From contig WGOC01000029.1 in assembly GCA_016124235.1 (NCBI GenBank), forward strand, positions 1-64,000: 64,000 bases of DNA, in the 5' to 3' direction. The stretch is from a bacterium (lineage in GTDB: Bacteria > Verrucomicrobiota > Verrucomicrobiia > Limisphaerales > RI-55). Under the pieces are notes generated by a model, which searched no databases, was not told the origin of the DNA, and saw nothing but the letters and a program-made list of their open reading frames with translations. The position numbers and the translations under genes are program-made. Shown here piece by piece: positions 8,045-15,525 of this stretch (positions within the stretch are counted from its first letter, which is position 1; each line of letters opens with the position of its first letter).

Positions 8045-8178
8045 CCCCCAGTTCTATCAGGAGGCTTTTTCAAGTTGTGTGCCACGCACACCAACGGGGT
8101 TTTGGCTTTTGTCAGTGTGGGCGCGTGTTGCAGCGACAGAGTCGCTGCGCAGCAGAGAACAACAAAATAAAAACTCGT

Positions 8179-8541
8179 ATGAAGCTCATCAAACAAATCA
8201 AACCCCTCGGTCTGAAGATTCGTTCGCGCCTGCCCTCGATCCTGATGGCCGCCGCCATCCTTTTACTCCAGGCATTCTCCGCCTCAGCCCAGGCGTTCAG
8301 CTCCACCGAACTCAAGACCGGCATCAGCAACAGCCTGGCGGTGATCATGATGTTCGGGTTCGTCCTCGGCATTGCCTGCGTCATCTACGGCGGGTTCGCC
8401 ATCCGGCGGGGCGACGTGGACCAGGGCAAGATGTCCATCATCGGCGGCGCGATCATCGCCGCGGCGCCGGCCGTCATCTTCGCGTTCTTCAAGATCTTCG
8501 GGATCGACGCAAACAGCAGCGTCGGCGTCGGCAACTTTTGA
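8179..8541 (+). CDS. virB2: VirB2/TrbC-family major pilin
   Basis: A 120-residue small hydrophobic protein. A long signal peptide ends near SASAQA (about residue 38). Two membrane helices follow (about 50-72 and 83-105) with the short polar loop AIRRGDVDQGK between them, the hallmark of T4SS pilins. In conjugation the processed subunit is pulled from the inner membrane to build the pilus. It is the first gene of the plus-strand transfer operon, followed by virB3 and virB4 in the conserved order. The ATG at 8179 gives the best signal peptide. Confidence 0.88.
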   Translation: MKLIKQIKPLGLKIRSRLPSILMAAAILLLQAFSASAQAFSSTELKTGISNSLAVIMMFGFVLGIACVIYGGFAIRRGDVDQGKMSIIGGAIIAAAPAVIFAFFKIFGIDANSSVGVGNF

Positions 8542-8609
8542 GGCAGGCAGGCGGGGCCTGCACCCATACGCCTGCGGCGCGAACCATTCCACCACTCACG
8601 ACCACCAGC

Positions 8610-8957
8610 ATGAAGACTGAACTTCGACTCACCGATACCAATGCCGCGTCCGATTCCAAAGGACGGACGTGGGGACTCGAGGGCGGTCTCTTCTGGTGGC
8701 TCGTGGGCGGTGTGGTTGCGGCCATCACTCTGTTCTGTGTGTTCCTCCTCCTTCTGAACTCGTCCCTCCTCACGTCGTTTGGCGTGGCGCTCGTCCCGAT
8801 GGCACTTTGCCTCGCCTACATCTTCGGTCTGCGCCAGGGCAAGCCGCCGGGCTACGACCGTGACATCTTCGAACACTGGACTTCCGGCACAGGCTTCGCC
8901 CCGGAGGTCCGGTCCGACCGCGCGTCCCGTCACCCGCTGGAGGAGGCACCGCGATGA
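8610..8957 (+). CDS. virB3: VirB3/TrbD-like inner-membrane T4SS protein
   Basis: A 115-residue protein with two closely spaced hydrophobic segments (about 29-50 and 53-71) followed by a charged tail (LRQGKPPGYDRDIFEHW). This is the layout of VirB3/TrbD, which sits between the pilin and VirB4 genes and works with VirB4. Sequence similarity alone is weak; position in the operon supports the call. The frame stays open far upstream through virB2 in another register, but the ATG at 8610 is the only sensible start. Its stop overlaps the next start by four bases (ATGA). Confidence 0.72.
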   Translation: MKTELRLTDTNAASDSKGRTWGLEGGLFWWLVGGVVAAITLFCVFLLLLNSSLLTSFGVALVPMALCLAYIFGLRQGKPPGYDRDIFEHWTSGTGFAPEVRSDRASRHPLEEAPR

Positions 8958-9226
8958 GTCCCGAAGAAACCAATCAGCTTCAGGCGTTGCTCGGCCAACT
9001 CAGAGCGGCTGAGACCGCGCTCCAGGCGGCGATGCGGGCAAAAGGATTCGGCGCCACCGCCCGCGCCCATCTCGAACGAGCCCGGACGCACATCGCCGAG
9101 ACGTATGTCGCCCTCACCGAACCCGGACAAGCGCGGTCAGTTCCACGGCTGGTTGATGACTTGAATCGGATTCAACAGGTGATGGAAACCTTCAATCGCC
9201 GCCCCATCAAAACCCATCGTATCTGA
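8954..9226 (+). CDS. Small helical protein of the transfer operon
   Basis: A 90-residue soluble protein, almost wholly helical and Ala/Arg/Glu-rich (EETNQLQALLGQLRAAETAL). It has no signal peptide and no family I recognise. It overlaps the virB3 stop by four bases and ends three bases before virB4, so translation is probably coupled. It may be an element-specific accessory factor to VirB3/VirB4; this is inference from position. Confidence 0.6.
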   Translation: MSPEETNQLQALLGQLRAAETALQAAMRAKGFGATARAHLERARTHIAETYVALTEPGQARSVPRLVDDLNRIQQVMETFNRRPIKTHRI

Positions 9227-9229
9227 CCC

Positions 9230-11998
9230 ATGCCTGAACCCATTCCCAACGGCTTCTTCTGCCGCGACCTGATCGTCTTCAATCATCTGCGACGCGGTGG
9301 TTACGTCGCGAAAGGATTTGTCTTTGAGGCACCCGATCTGACGAACAGTCCCATCGTCGACCTCAACGACTTCCAGGATCAACTCTGTCTCCTGCTGGCC
9401 TCCCTCCACGAAAACCAACGCCTGCAAGTGCAATACTTCTGCGATTCCGACTACAAGGGGGAATTGCTGCGTTACCAGCAGGAGACGGAGTCTTTTTCCA
9501 ACGTCTGGACCAAGCGTGCCCGCAATGAACGCTTCGCGCGTTACTGGCTGGCGATGTCCGAGCGAAAGCTCCGTCGCCAACGGGTCGTTTTCTACGTGTC
9601 GCGATCGCTGGAGAACGTCCCGAAGGGATTCCAGACCGCTGCCGCGCGCCGCGAATACTACAACACGTTGCTCGACCAGCTCGAAATCGAGTTCGGGCAC
9701 ATCCACCGATTGTTGCTGGAAATCTTCGGTTCAGGCGGCGCGCGTATCCTGCCCATGTCCGACCTCGACCATTTCCGGCATTACAAACGGTTTCTGAATC
9801 CCTCGCTCAATGACCGGTTTGATTTCGACCCGACGGATGGGTTTGTACCCGATCTTTCGATTCAGGAAAACTGCTGGCATAGCGAGGGCAGTGGACAGAG
9901 CGATTTCGGGTTCTTCCTCGACGGCCATTATCACTCGCTCATCGTCCTGACCCGCTGGCCGCGCACGACGTATCCCGGCATCATCCAGCGCCTGACCAAT
10001 CTCCGGCTGCTCGATTACACCATCACGGTGAACGTTGATCCGCTGCCGATCTCACGGGAGATCAGCAAGGAGGAAAAGGAACACGACCGCGTGGCCGGCG
10101 ATTACGCCAGCGAGAAGAAAATCTCGCTGCTCACCGTGATGGAGAAGAAACAGAAGAAGATCCACGCCCTGATGCAGGGGCAGACGATTCCGTTCCACGC
10201 GATGATGGCCATTCGCGTCTGGGACAAAACGCGTGACGGTCTCAACGCCAAGGCCGGGGCAATCAAGAACGCCATCAACTCGATGAACGCGGCCCAGTAT
10301 TTCGAGAGCAACCTGCCCAGCACCTCGAAAAACCTGTTCTTCCAGACCTGGCCGGGCTGGACGTGGGGACGCTACGAACATCGGAAGCTTTACGCGGAAC
10401 ACCGGTTCCTGGCCGACATGCTGCCGGTGACCAGCACGTTTACCGGGCACCTGGCGACGGCCGAGGCGATCTACGACGGTCCGAACGACAACCTGGTCGG
10501 GATTCAAACGTTCTCCAGTGGCGACTCGGCGTCGCCGCAGCACGCGGTGTTGCTCGGGATGTCCGGTTCCGGTAAGTCGGTCACCGTCTGCGACCTGCTC
10601 ACTCAGACCGAAGGCTATTTCGCCTACACCGTCATCATCGAGGAGGGACTCAGTTACGGCATTTACACCGCCACAGTCGAGGAAGGTGCGCGACCCATCA
10701 TCATCCATCCGGACGGGGACTTGACCATCAATTACCTCGACACGAAGGGCCTGCCGCTCACACCGGATCATCTGTCGGCGGCGACCGCCCTGGTCGCAAG
10801 GATGATCGGCACTTCCTCCCAGGAAGACAAACAGATGCTGCGCCAGGCGCAGATCGCGAAATACCTCAATCTGCTTTACGAGGACGCGTTCCAGGACTGG
10901 CAGAAAAAGCGTCACGATCAATTGCTCGACATCGCCCGTCACGCGCTGGCGCTCCAGAAGTTCCGGGTCGAGCACATGCCACCCGGTGCCACCAGCCTCG
11001 AAACCTTCGCCGACTTCCGCGACCGGGCAGTGCCCGGCTCCCAAATTGCGAAGCCTGGACCCAATGCGCCTGCGGCGCGGGGCGGCCGGTGGAACGAGTG
11101 GGCACAGGCTTACTTGAACCAGTTCAGCGAAGCCGAGGCTTTGAAGTTTCTGAAAGAACCGAAAACCAGCAAGGAGGTCCGCAACTTGGCATTCGCCTAC
11201 TTTGCGCCGGAGGAATTCCCGACTCATCGGATGCTCCAGGAATTGATGATGCTCGATCCGATGGGCGCCGAACGCGATCAGATCATGGAAATCGCCACGC
11301 TCATCCTGCCGTGGTGTCGCGACGGCAACTACGGCTGCCTGTTCGACGGCACGAGCAATCTCTCGCTCACCGGCAAAATCGCCCACTTCGAGTTGGGCTA
11401 CATCCCCGAGTCTGCCAAGGAATTGAAAGCGGCATCGGGCTTCCTCATCACGAACCACGCGCGTAAACACATCATGACGTTACCGCGCGCCTTGCGAAAG
11501 CGGAACGTCTATGAGGAAGTCGCGCGTTTCCTCGACATCCCGGGCGGCCAGGAAATCGTTCAGGAATCCTACGCCCAGCTTCGCAAGTTCAATTGCTGGA
11601 ACATCTCCATTGTTCAGCAGTACGCCCGGTTCAAACAGTCGCGTATCCGATCGGCAGTCTTTGGCAATAGCCGCCAGTTCTTCATTATGCGCCAGAATGA
11701 TCGCGCGGATCTGGACGACATGGGCCGGGACATCGCCCTGCCGGAAGTCACGCAGCACGCGATCATGAATTACCCGTTGCCCGACCATCAAACCGGCCAG
11801 AAGTATTCGCCGTTCACTTATCTGCACACCGACTCCGCCCGCAATCTTTGCGGCACGGTCCACAACGTCGCGTCGCCCGAGATGCTCTATTGTTCCAGTT
11901 CGACCGGCGAACACTTTGACCGCCGAGCCCGCGAACTCCGCCAAAGCAAAAGCATCGTCGAAGGCATCATCCAACACGCCACCCGACCCAACGACTGA
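9230..11998 (+). CDS. virB4: VirB4/TrbE-family T4SS ATPase
   Basis: A 922-residue protein. The N-terminal half is the CagE/TrbE/VirB4 domain. Walker A is GMSGSGKSV (about 443-451), followed by the helical insertion and a second half with TLILPWCRDGNYGCLFDG and NVYEEVARFLDIPGGQEIV as the Walker B/D-like region, then SIVQQYARF. It energises pilus assembly and substrate transfer at the inner-membrane face. The length is slightly above the usual 800-850. A short Pro/Ala/Gly-rich stretch near residues 605-620 resembles an intergenic motif at 8556 and may be an insertion. It follows virB2-virB3 in the standard order. Confidence 0.92.
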   Translation: MPEPIPNGFFCRDLIVFNHLRRGGYVAKGFVFEAPDLTNSPIVDLNDFQDQLCLLLASLHENQRLQVQYFCDSDYKGELLRYQQETESFSNVWTKRARNERFARYWLAMSERKLRRQRVVFYVSRSLENVPKGFQTAAARREYYNTLLDQLEIEFGHIHRLLLEIFGSGGARILPMSDLDHFRHYKRFLNPSLNDRFDFDPTDGFVPDLSIQENCWHSEGSGQSDFGFFLDGHYHSLIVLTRWPRTTYPGIIQRLTNLRLLDYTITVNVDPLPISREISKEEKEHDRVAGDYASEKKISLLTVMEKKQKKIHALMQGQTIPFHAMMAIRVWDKTRDGLNAKAGAIKNAINSMNAAQYFESNLPSTSKNLFFQTWPGWTWGRYEHRKLYAEHRFLADMLPVTSTFTGHLATAEAIYDGPNDNLVGIQTFSSGDSASPQHAVLLGMSGSGKSVTVCDLLTQTEGYFAYTVIIEEGLSYGIYTATVEEGARPIIIHPDGDLTINYLDTKGLPLTPDHLSAATALVARMIGTSSQEDKQMLRQAQIAKYLNLLYEDAFQDWQKKRHDQLLDIARHALALQKFRVEHMPPGATSLETFADFRDRAVPGSQIAKPGPNAPAARGGRWNEWAQAYLNQFSEAEALKFLKEPKTSKEVRNLAFAYFAPEEFPTHRMLQELMMLDPMGAERDQIMEIATLILPWCRDGNYGCLFDGTSNLSLTGKIAHFELGYIPESAKELKAASGFLITNHARKHIMTLPRALRKRNVYEEVARFLDIPGGQEIVQESYAQLRKFNCWNISIVQQYARFKQSRIRSAVFGNSRQFFIMRQNDRADLDDMGRDIALPEVTQHAIMNYPLPDHQTGQKYSPFTYLHTDSARNLCGTVHNVASPEMLYCSSSTGEHFDRRARELRQSKSIVEGIIQHATRPND

Positions 11999-12045
11999 CC
12001 TCTGATAACTGATAACTGATTACTGACCATCAACCAACCATTCAC

Positions 12046-12447
12046 ATGAAAGCGACAATCATCCCACTCGCCCTTGTCACTCTCCTCACCGGCTGTGCCG
12101 CCACCCGTCCCATAAGCGACGTGGCTCTCGGCGCGGGCGGTGCATACCTTGGCCACGAGCTTTCCGACGGCGATCCGCTCACCACCGCCGCCGGCGCGGC
12201 GGGCGGAGTCATCGTGAGCGAAACGCTTCATTACGCCGCCGGCAGGCAGGCAGAGAAAGCCTTCGCCACCGGCTACGACAAGGGCAGGAGCGACGCGGTG
12301 AAGCAGCAGTATTGGCTTTACGTCGCCATGCAGCACCAGCGCAACCAAGTCAACAGCGTCCGCCTGTACCCAGTACAACTGCCCGAACAACGAATCGAAG
12401 GCGTGACATTCCAGCCATCAACAAAACTCCTGCGCATCGAAGAATAG
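12046..12447 (+). CDS. T4SS-associated lipoprotein (VirB7-like position)
   Basis: A 133-residue protein with a lipoprotein signal (LVTLLTGC, lipidated Cys at about residue 17). A Gly/Ala-rich segment with a glycine-zipper look follows (ALGAGGAYLGHEL, TAAGAAGGVIVSE), then a polar tail. Lipoproteins next to VirB4 often stabilise the VirB9 outer-membrane ring, as VirB7 does, but this one is larger than classical VirB7. It is the last T4SS gene before the foreign insertion; virB5 resumes only at 23.3 kb. A short tandem of TGATAAC-like heptamers lies just before the gene. Confidence 0.72.
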   Translation: MKATIIPLALVTLLTGCAATRPISDVALGAGGAYLGHELSDGDPLTTAAGAAGGVIVSETLHYAAGRQAEKAFATGYDKGRSDAVKQQYWLYVAMQHQRNQVNSVRLYPVQLPEQRIEGVTFQPSTKLLRIEE

Positions 12448-12479
12448 GTGGATCGAATCTTGATTGATCAAATTACCGA

Positions 12480-12896
12480 TAACGATTGCCACTTCGTTCA
12501 CCGGACCGTTCACGCCGTCCACGCCTGCCGTCTGGAAAGACGGATGAATAAATGTGCTTTACCGGATGCCAGATCCCTTTGCCAACTGGTGAAACCTCGG
12601 TCCAATTGAGAAATCTATCTGCGTCGTGGCGGATGGGTTTGAAAACCCGCAATCCGGGCCAGTGTGCCGAGCCGGCATTCACAGAACAGTTTTGAAAACA
12701 CATTGTCCCTGGCCAACCTGACCATTGCACTCAACGCGCGATCGGAGAAAAAGGAGCCGGATGCGGGGACCATTCCCGCGAGGCGGCCTCTGAAATCCTT
12801 CAGGTCCGCACTCACAAAATCGGGTCCGAACCAATACCAGTCAGGTTCATTTTCACATAACACGGGCCGGGCACACGCGACCTCGGAATCCCAAAC
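12480..12896 (-). pseudogene. Truncated, frameshifted paralogue of the putative glycosyltransferase at 19553
   Basis: Two overlapping minus-strand frames together reproduce the C-terminal half of the product encoded at 19553-20236. The first frame begins VWDSEVACARPVLCENEPDWYWF and runs through LAGMVPASGSFFSDRALSAMV to KLFCECRLGTLARIAGF. The second continues after a frameshift near 12635 with IRHDADRFLNWTEVSP and GIWHPVKHI. The intact copy reads VWDSDVACATPITCQDSGWYWF, LAGMTPASGSFFSHEALAAMV, LFCECRLGTLASTAGF and GIWHPVKRI. The N-terminal half is missing, and the similarity stops abruptly at about 12896, where the truncated transposase begins. It is a broken paralogue, not a functional gene. 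Confidence 0.8.
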
Positions 12897-13605
12897 CTGG
12901 GCACGCCACGCAACTCCTGAATGCCGTAGGTTGCTTTTTGCCCTGCCGTTTCCCCGGCGCGACCGTGCAGATCATCGTCCCGTCCGCCTCCACAATGACG
13001 TGCCCGGCTCCCGCCGCCGGCAGCACGCGAAAGGGCTCGCGATATTCCTCCTCCAGCTGCTGGGCCGCTCGTTGCACATGCGCCAAGGTCGTTTCCCGCA
13101 CGGCGCTGGCGCTGATCTCAAAACCATAGTGTTCAAACACCCGCGCCGCCGCGTGTCCAAAGGAGTGCTCGCAACCAAAGTCGGTCAATACTCTTTGCAA
13201 CCGCAGGGATCGACCCCAGGGCTTGACGCCAATGCCCTCCGGCAGCAAGCGAACATACTTCCTGGTCTCGGTGCGCCAGATCCGTTCGTTGATGACCACC
13301 TGCCCGAAAACACACCACCACTTCAGCGTTTTTTTACGCACTCCAGCCGAAGGGTCTTTCCGCCTCAACTGATCGCCCAGGCGTTGCTCCGCACCCGCCG
13401 CCCAGTCTCTCATCGTCGTGTTGCCCAATCGGCGCAGCTCTTCGATCAACCGCGCGTCGACTTCATCGGCGCTCTTGATGGGTCCCTCCGTGTGGGCGCT
13501 GATCTCCAGTATGCTTTCAAAGCGTTCCCGCAGTTCGGGATGTTGTCGCAGCCGTTGGATCAACTGCTCTTCCTGTGCGTTGCGATGTGAGTTTTTCTTC
13601 GTCAT
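12897..13605 (-). pseudogene. 3'-truncated transposase (ISKra4-like, family tentative)
   Basis: The frame from the ATG at 13605 encodes about 236 residues of transposase: a helical N-terminus, EIWRTETRKYVRLLPE-like sequence, HSFGHAAARVFEHYGFEISAS as the HTH-like part, and VIVEADGTMI as the first catalytic Asp of a DDE core. The rest of the core is missing. Sequence after GKRQGKKQP has no transposase character and runs into the glycosyltransferase pseudogene. The element is therefore cut at its 3' end, probably by deletion at about 12.9 kb. An AAATTTGTACATTTT motif 25-40 bp upstream of the ATG also occurs at 66-80, possibly an end of a related element. Confidence 0.65.
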
Positions 13606-13724
13606 CCCGACTGTAAATACCGAGGTGGCGAAATTTGTACATTTTATTCTTCGACAAATCGCCACTTTCTTTCACCCACTTTTAATCACGCCCAGACTGA
13701 GTGGTTACATGACATTCTACTTGC

Positions 13725-13758
13725 ATCTTGGGTGAGGTAATGATAATCACCCCAAGAT
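13725..13758 (+). promoter_or_regulatory. Long leader hairpin abutting the start codon at 13759
   Basis: ATCTTGGGTGA and TCACCCCAAGAT form an 11-bp stem with a single bulge around an 11-nt loop, ending exactly at the ATG of the next gene. It could mask the ribosome binding region or could be an old insertion-sequence end. No T-run follows, so it is not a simple terminator. Confidence 0.45.
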
Positions 13759-14214
13759 ATGAAGACTTCCAGATTGTCAATGATGATTATTTTATTGGGT
13801 CTGATTTGCAGCGGAAACAATAAACTTCAAGCGCTTCCGCACAATTGGATTGTAACCGATGAAGTTAAGAATCTTCTGCCGTATATCTTCGACGCTGTTC
13901 ACAAAATCGACGAGGATTCGGCGGAGGTAGTCGTAATGATTAGCTCAAAGACGGGCAGCATGAAGAATTTGAAATGTTTCGGACATCTGTCTTTGCTTTC
14001 GTCGACACAAACTCCTACTTTAACAGTGCGAGTAGAGCAGTGGGAGCCGCCACGGAAATCACCATATTTTGGCGCCTATGATTCGGGAACGGCAATTTTT
14101 TACCGATTCGTAGTGGCAAAAACAGAATTGAATCACTTAAAATTTGATTTCTGTGATGAATCTGGTGCCTTCGTTGAATCCTACCGTATTCCGTTGAATC
14201 CTAAGCTCAAATAG
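13759..14214 (+). CDS. Secreted hypothetical protein
   Basis: A 151-residue protein with a signal peptide (MMIILLGLICSGNN followed by KLQALP). The mature part of about 125 residues is predicted beta-rich, with two Cys (CFGH, FCDES). I recognise no family. Its base composition is visibly more AT-rich than the T4SS genes, as in the rest of the insertion. No Shine-Dalgarno is visible, and a strong hairpin sits directly before the start codon, which may control translation. Confidence 0.55.
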   Translation: MKTSRLSMMIILLGLICSGNNKLQALPHNWIVTDEVKNLLPYIFDAVHKIDEDSAEVVVMISSKTGSMKNLKCFGHLSLLSSTQTPTLTVRVEQWEPPRKSPYFGAYDSGTAIFYRFVVAKTELNHLKFDFCDESGAFVESYRIPLNPKLK

Positions 14215-14295
14215 ATCAATTATGCGGCCCGCTGGGCATGAGCAATTCGGCATTCATTTGAACCAATAAGGCTTGTCACCGACGAAGAGTTGGAC

Positions 14296-15228
14296 TCATC
14301 TTTTGTCCCATATCTTCACTGTATTGCCGCCTACTGTGGAGTCATAATTTGTAGCATTCGTTGGTTCGAGCCATTTTACAATTCCAGACGATTGCCAGCT
14401 CGTGCCTATGCCTTCTTTATATTGGCAATTGAGAAAATCGCAGGTCGCATTATTGGTTCCGGGAATCCTAGACTTTAAATCAATAATTTCTCCGGCCCAT
14501 CTCGCGCTAACACCTGAAAACAACTTAAATCGATCCTTAGCTGCCTGCGGGATTGGAGGGTTTAACGTAACAGCGTTACCATCAAATTTGAAAACCACAT
14601 TACCAGTAGATCGATCGAGATTTATCTCATACGTGTGTGACGCAGTCCCCTGAAGTGGCATAATTTCCCAAACTTGCGACGTAGGATTACCCCAATTTAA
14701 TTCACAATAAACAAATCGAGTATCGTTAGTTGCTCCAAGTTTTCTCTCCTTTGCCCAGCCCATCTGCATCCAAACGCTAGGCGCTTCGCTAATGTTGACC
14801 CATGCGGCACTGGCAGCTCTAAAAGTAGCTCCAGTATCTTCGCATGATATCGGCGGATCTTTCGTCGAGATTTCTGCCTTTATGGCATAAATGTCCAAGG
14901 TCGGAGGTTGCGTATTTCGCCGTTCGCCGCCGGCGTGGCCACTTCCAGGTTGAGGTTGACATGGAGTTTGGCTACCACTCTGTTGGCTGGAAGATTGATT
15001 CGACTGCGACTGCGACTGCGACTGCGACTGCGACTGCGACTGGCTTCCCGAATCACTACCGCTTCCACTGGGAGGCGAAGGAGGTGACGGCGGCGAAGGC
15101 GGGGAACTCCCTCCGGAGGAGGATGCGTATGATGAGGACGAGCTCGATCCACTTGATGATCCTGAACCCCCTGACGATGAGCCCGACCCTCCCGAAGATC
15201 CCGGTCCGCTTGATGATGACGATGGCAT
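14296..15228 (-). CDS. Ser/Gly-rich repeat protein with C-terminal beta domain
   Basis: A 310-residue protein. Residues 1-100 are low complexity: poly-Ser/Gly, then PPSPPSPPSPPS, then an SQ dipeptide run encoded by seven perfect hexanucleotide repeats, then QPQPGSGHAGG. Residues 110-310 look like a compact beta-rich domain (VWMQMGWAKERKLGA, RFVYCELNWGNPTSQVWEI, HTYEINLDRSTGNVVFKFDG) with C-terminal Cys. That is an architecture like a sugar-binding or concanavalin-type module, but no family is certain. There is no signal peptide with this start. It lies beside several glycosyltransferase genes, and its Ser-rich arm would be an obvious glycosylation target. That link is inference. Confidence 0.6.
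   Translation of the reverse strand: MPSSSSSGPGSSGGSGSSSGGSGSSSGSSSSSSYASSSGGSSPPSPPSPPSPPSGSGSDSGSQSQSQSQSQSQSQSNQSSSQQSGSQTPCQPQPGSGHAGGERRNTQPPTLDIYAIKAEISTKDPPISCEDTGATFRAASAAWVNISEAPSVWMQMGWAKERKLGATNDTRFVYCELNWGNPTSQVWEIMPLQGTASHTYEINLDRSTGNVVFKFDGNAVTLNPPIPQAAKDRFKLFSGVSARWAGEIIDLKSRIPGTNNATCDFLNCQYKEGIGTSWQSSGIVKWLEPTNATNYDSTVGGNTVKIWDKR
15001..15042 (-). repeat. Hexanucleotide tandem repeat (CGACTG)7
   Basis: Seven perfect copies of CGACTG lie in the coding region of the Ser-rich protein and encode a Ser-Gln dipeptide run on the minus strand. Because the unit is six bases, copy-number change would lengthen or shorten the linker without breaking the frame. Confidence 0.95.
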
Positions 15229-15229
15229 G

Positions 15230-15364
15230 TTATTCCATTAGTTCTAAATAACGGCGATTCCGCTGTTCCTGCTCGGATTTACCCTTACCAACATCGTTGA
15301 TGTAGTTGACCAAACATTCCAAAGTCAAGAGATTGTTTTGACAGCGCCGTCGCCACTTCACCAC
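15230..15364 (-). CDS. Possible small protein upstream of the Ser-rich gene
   Basis: A 44-codon frame starting GTG GTG. It encodes a basic, helical peptide with the segments NLLTLECLVNYINDVGKGKSE and QRNRRYLELME, and its stop lies one base before the ATG of the Ser-rich gene. The tight spacing and the charged helical composition suggest a genuine coupled small gene, but there is no similarity evidence. It was too short for routine ORF calling. The rest of 15365-15525 holds no visible gene. Confidence 0.3.
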   Translation of the reverse strand: MVKWRRRCQNNLLTLECLVNYINDVGKGKSEQEQRNRRYLELME

Positions 15365-15525
15365 TCTTCATTCTGTTCACTGCGTCTAACGAAACAGCCC
15401 AATAAACAATCAAAGCCAAATCAACGGAGGGACCTTACTCTGTTTTTGGGGCCTTTGACCAACCACGGTCAGATAATTCCACGGCTTGATAATGGCCTCG
15501 ATTTGTGCATTCGAACATTCGCCAC

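Noticed and set aside
10052-11470. 472-codon minus-strand frame inside virB4
   Set aside because: Antisense shadow of a GC-rich gene; virB4 is clearly coding on the plus strand.
12000-12030. TGATAAC heptamer tandem before the lipoprotein gene
   Set aside because: Only three imperfect copies; too short to call a functional repeat.
12664-13590. 308-codon plus-strand frame opposite the truncated transposase
   Set aside because: It is the antisense shadow of the transposase and glycosyltransferase pseudogenes; the minus strand has the family motifs.
15001-15042. CRISPR-like array
   Set aside because: The units are 6 bp with no spacers and lie in a coding frame; this is a microsatellite, not CRISPR.
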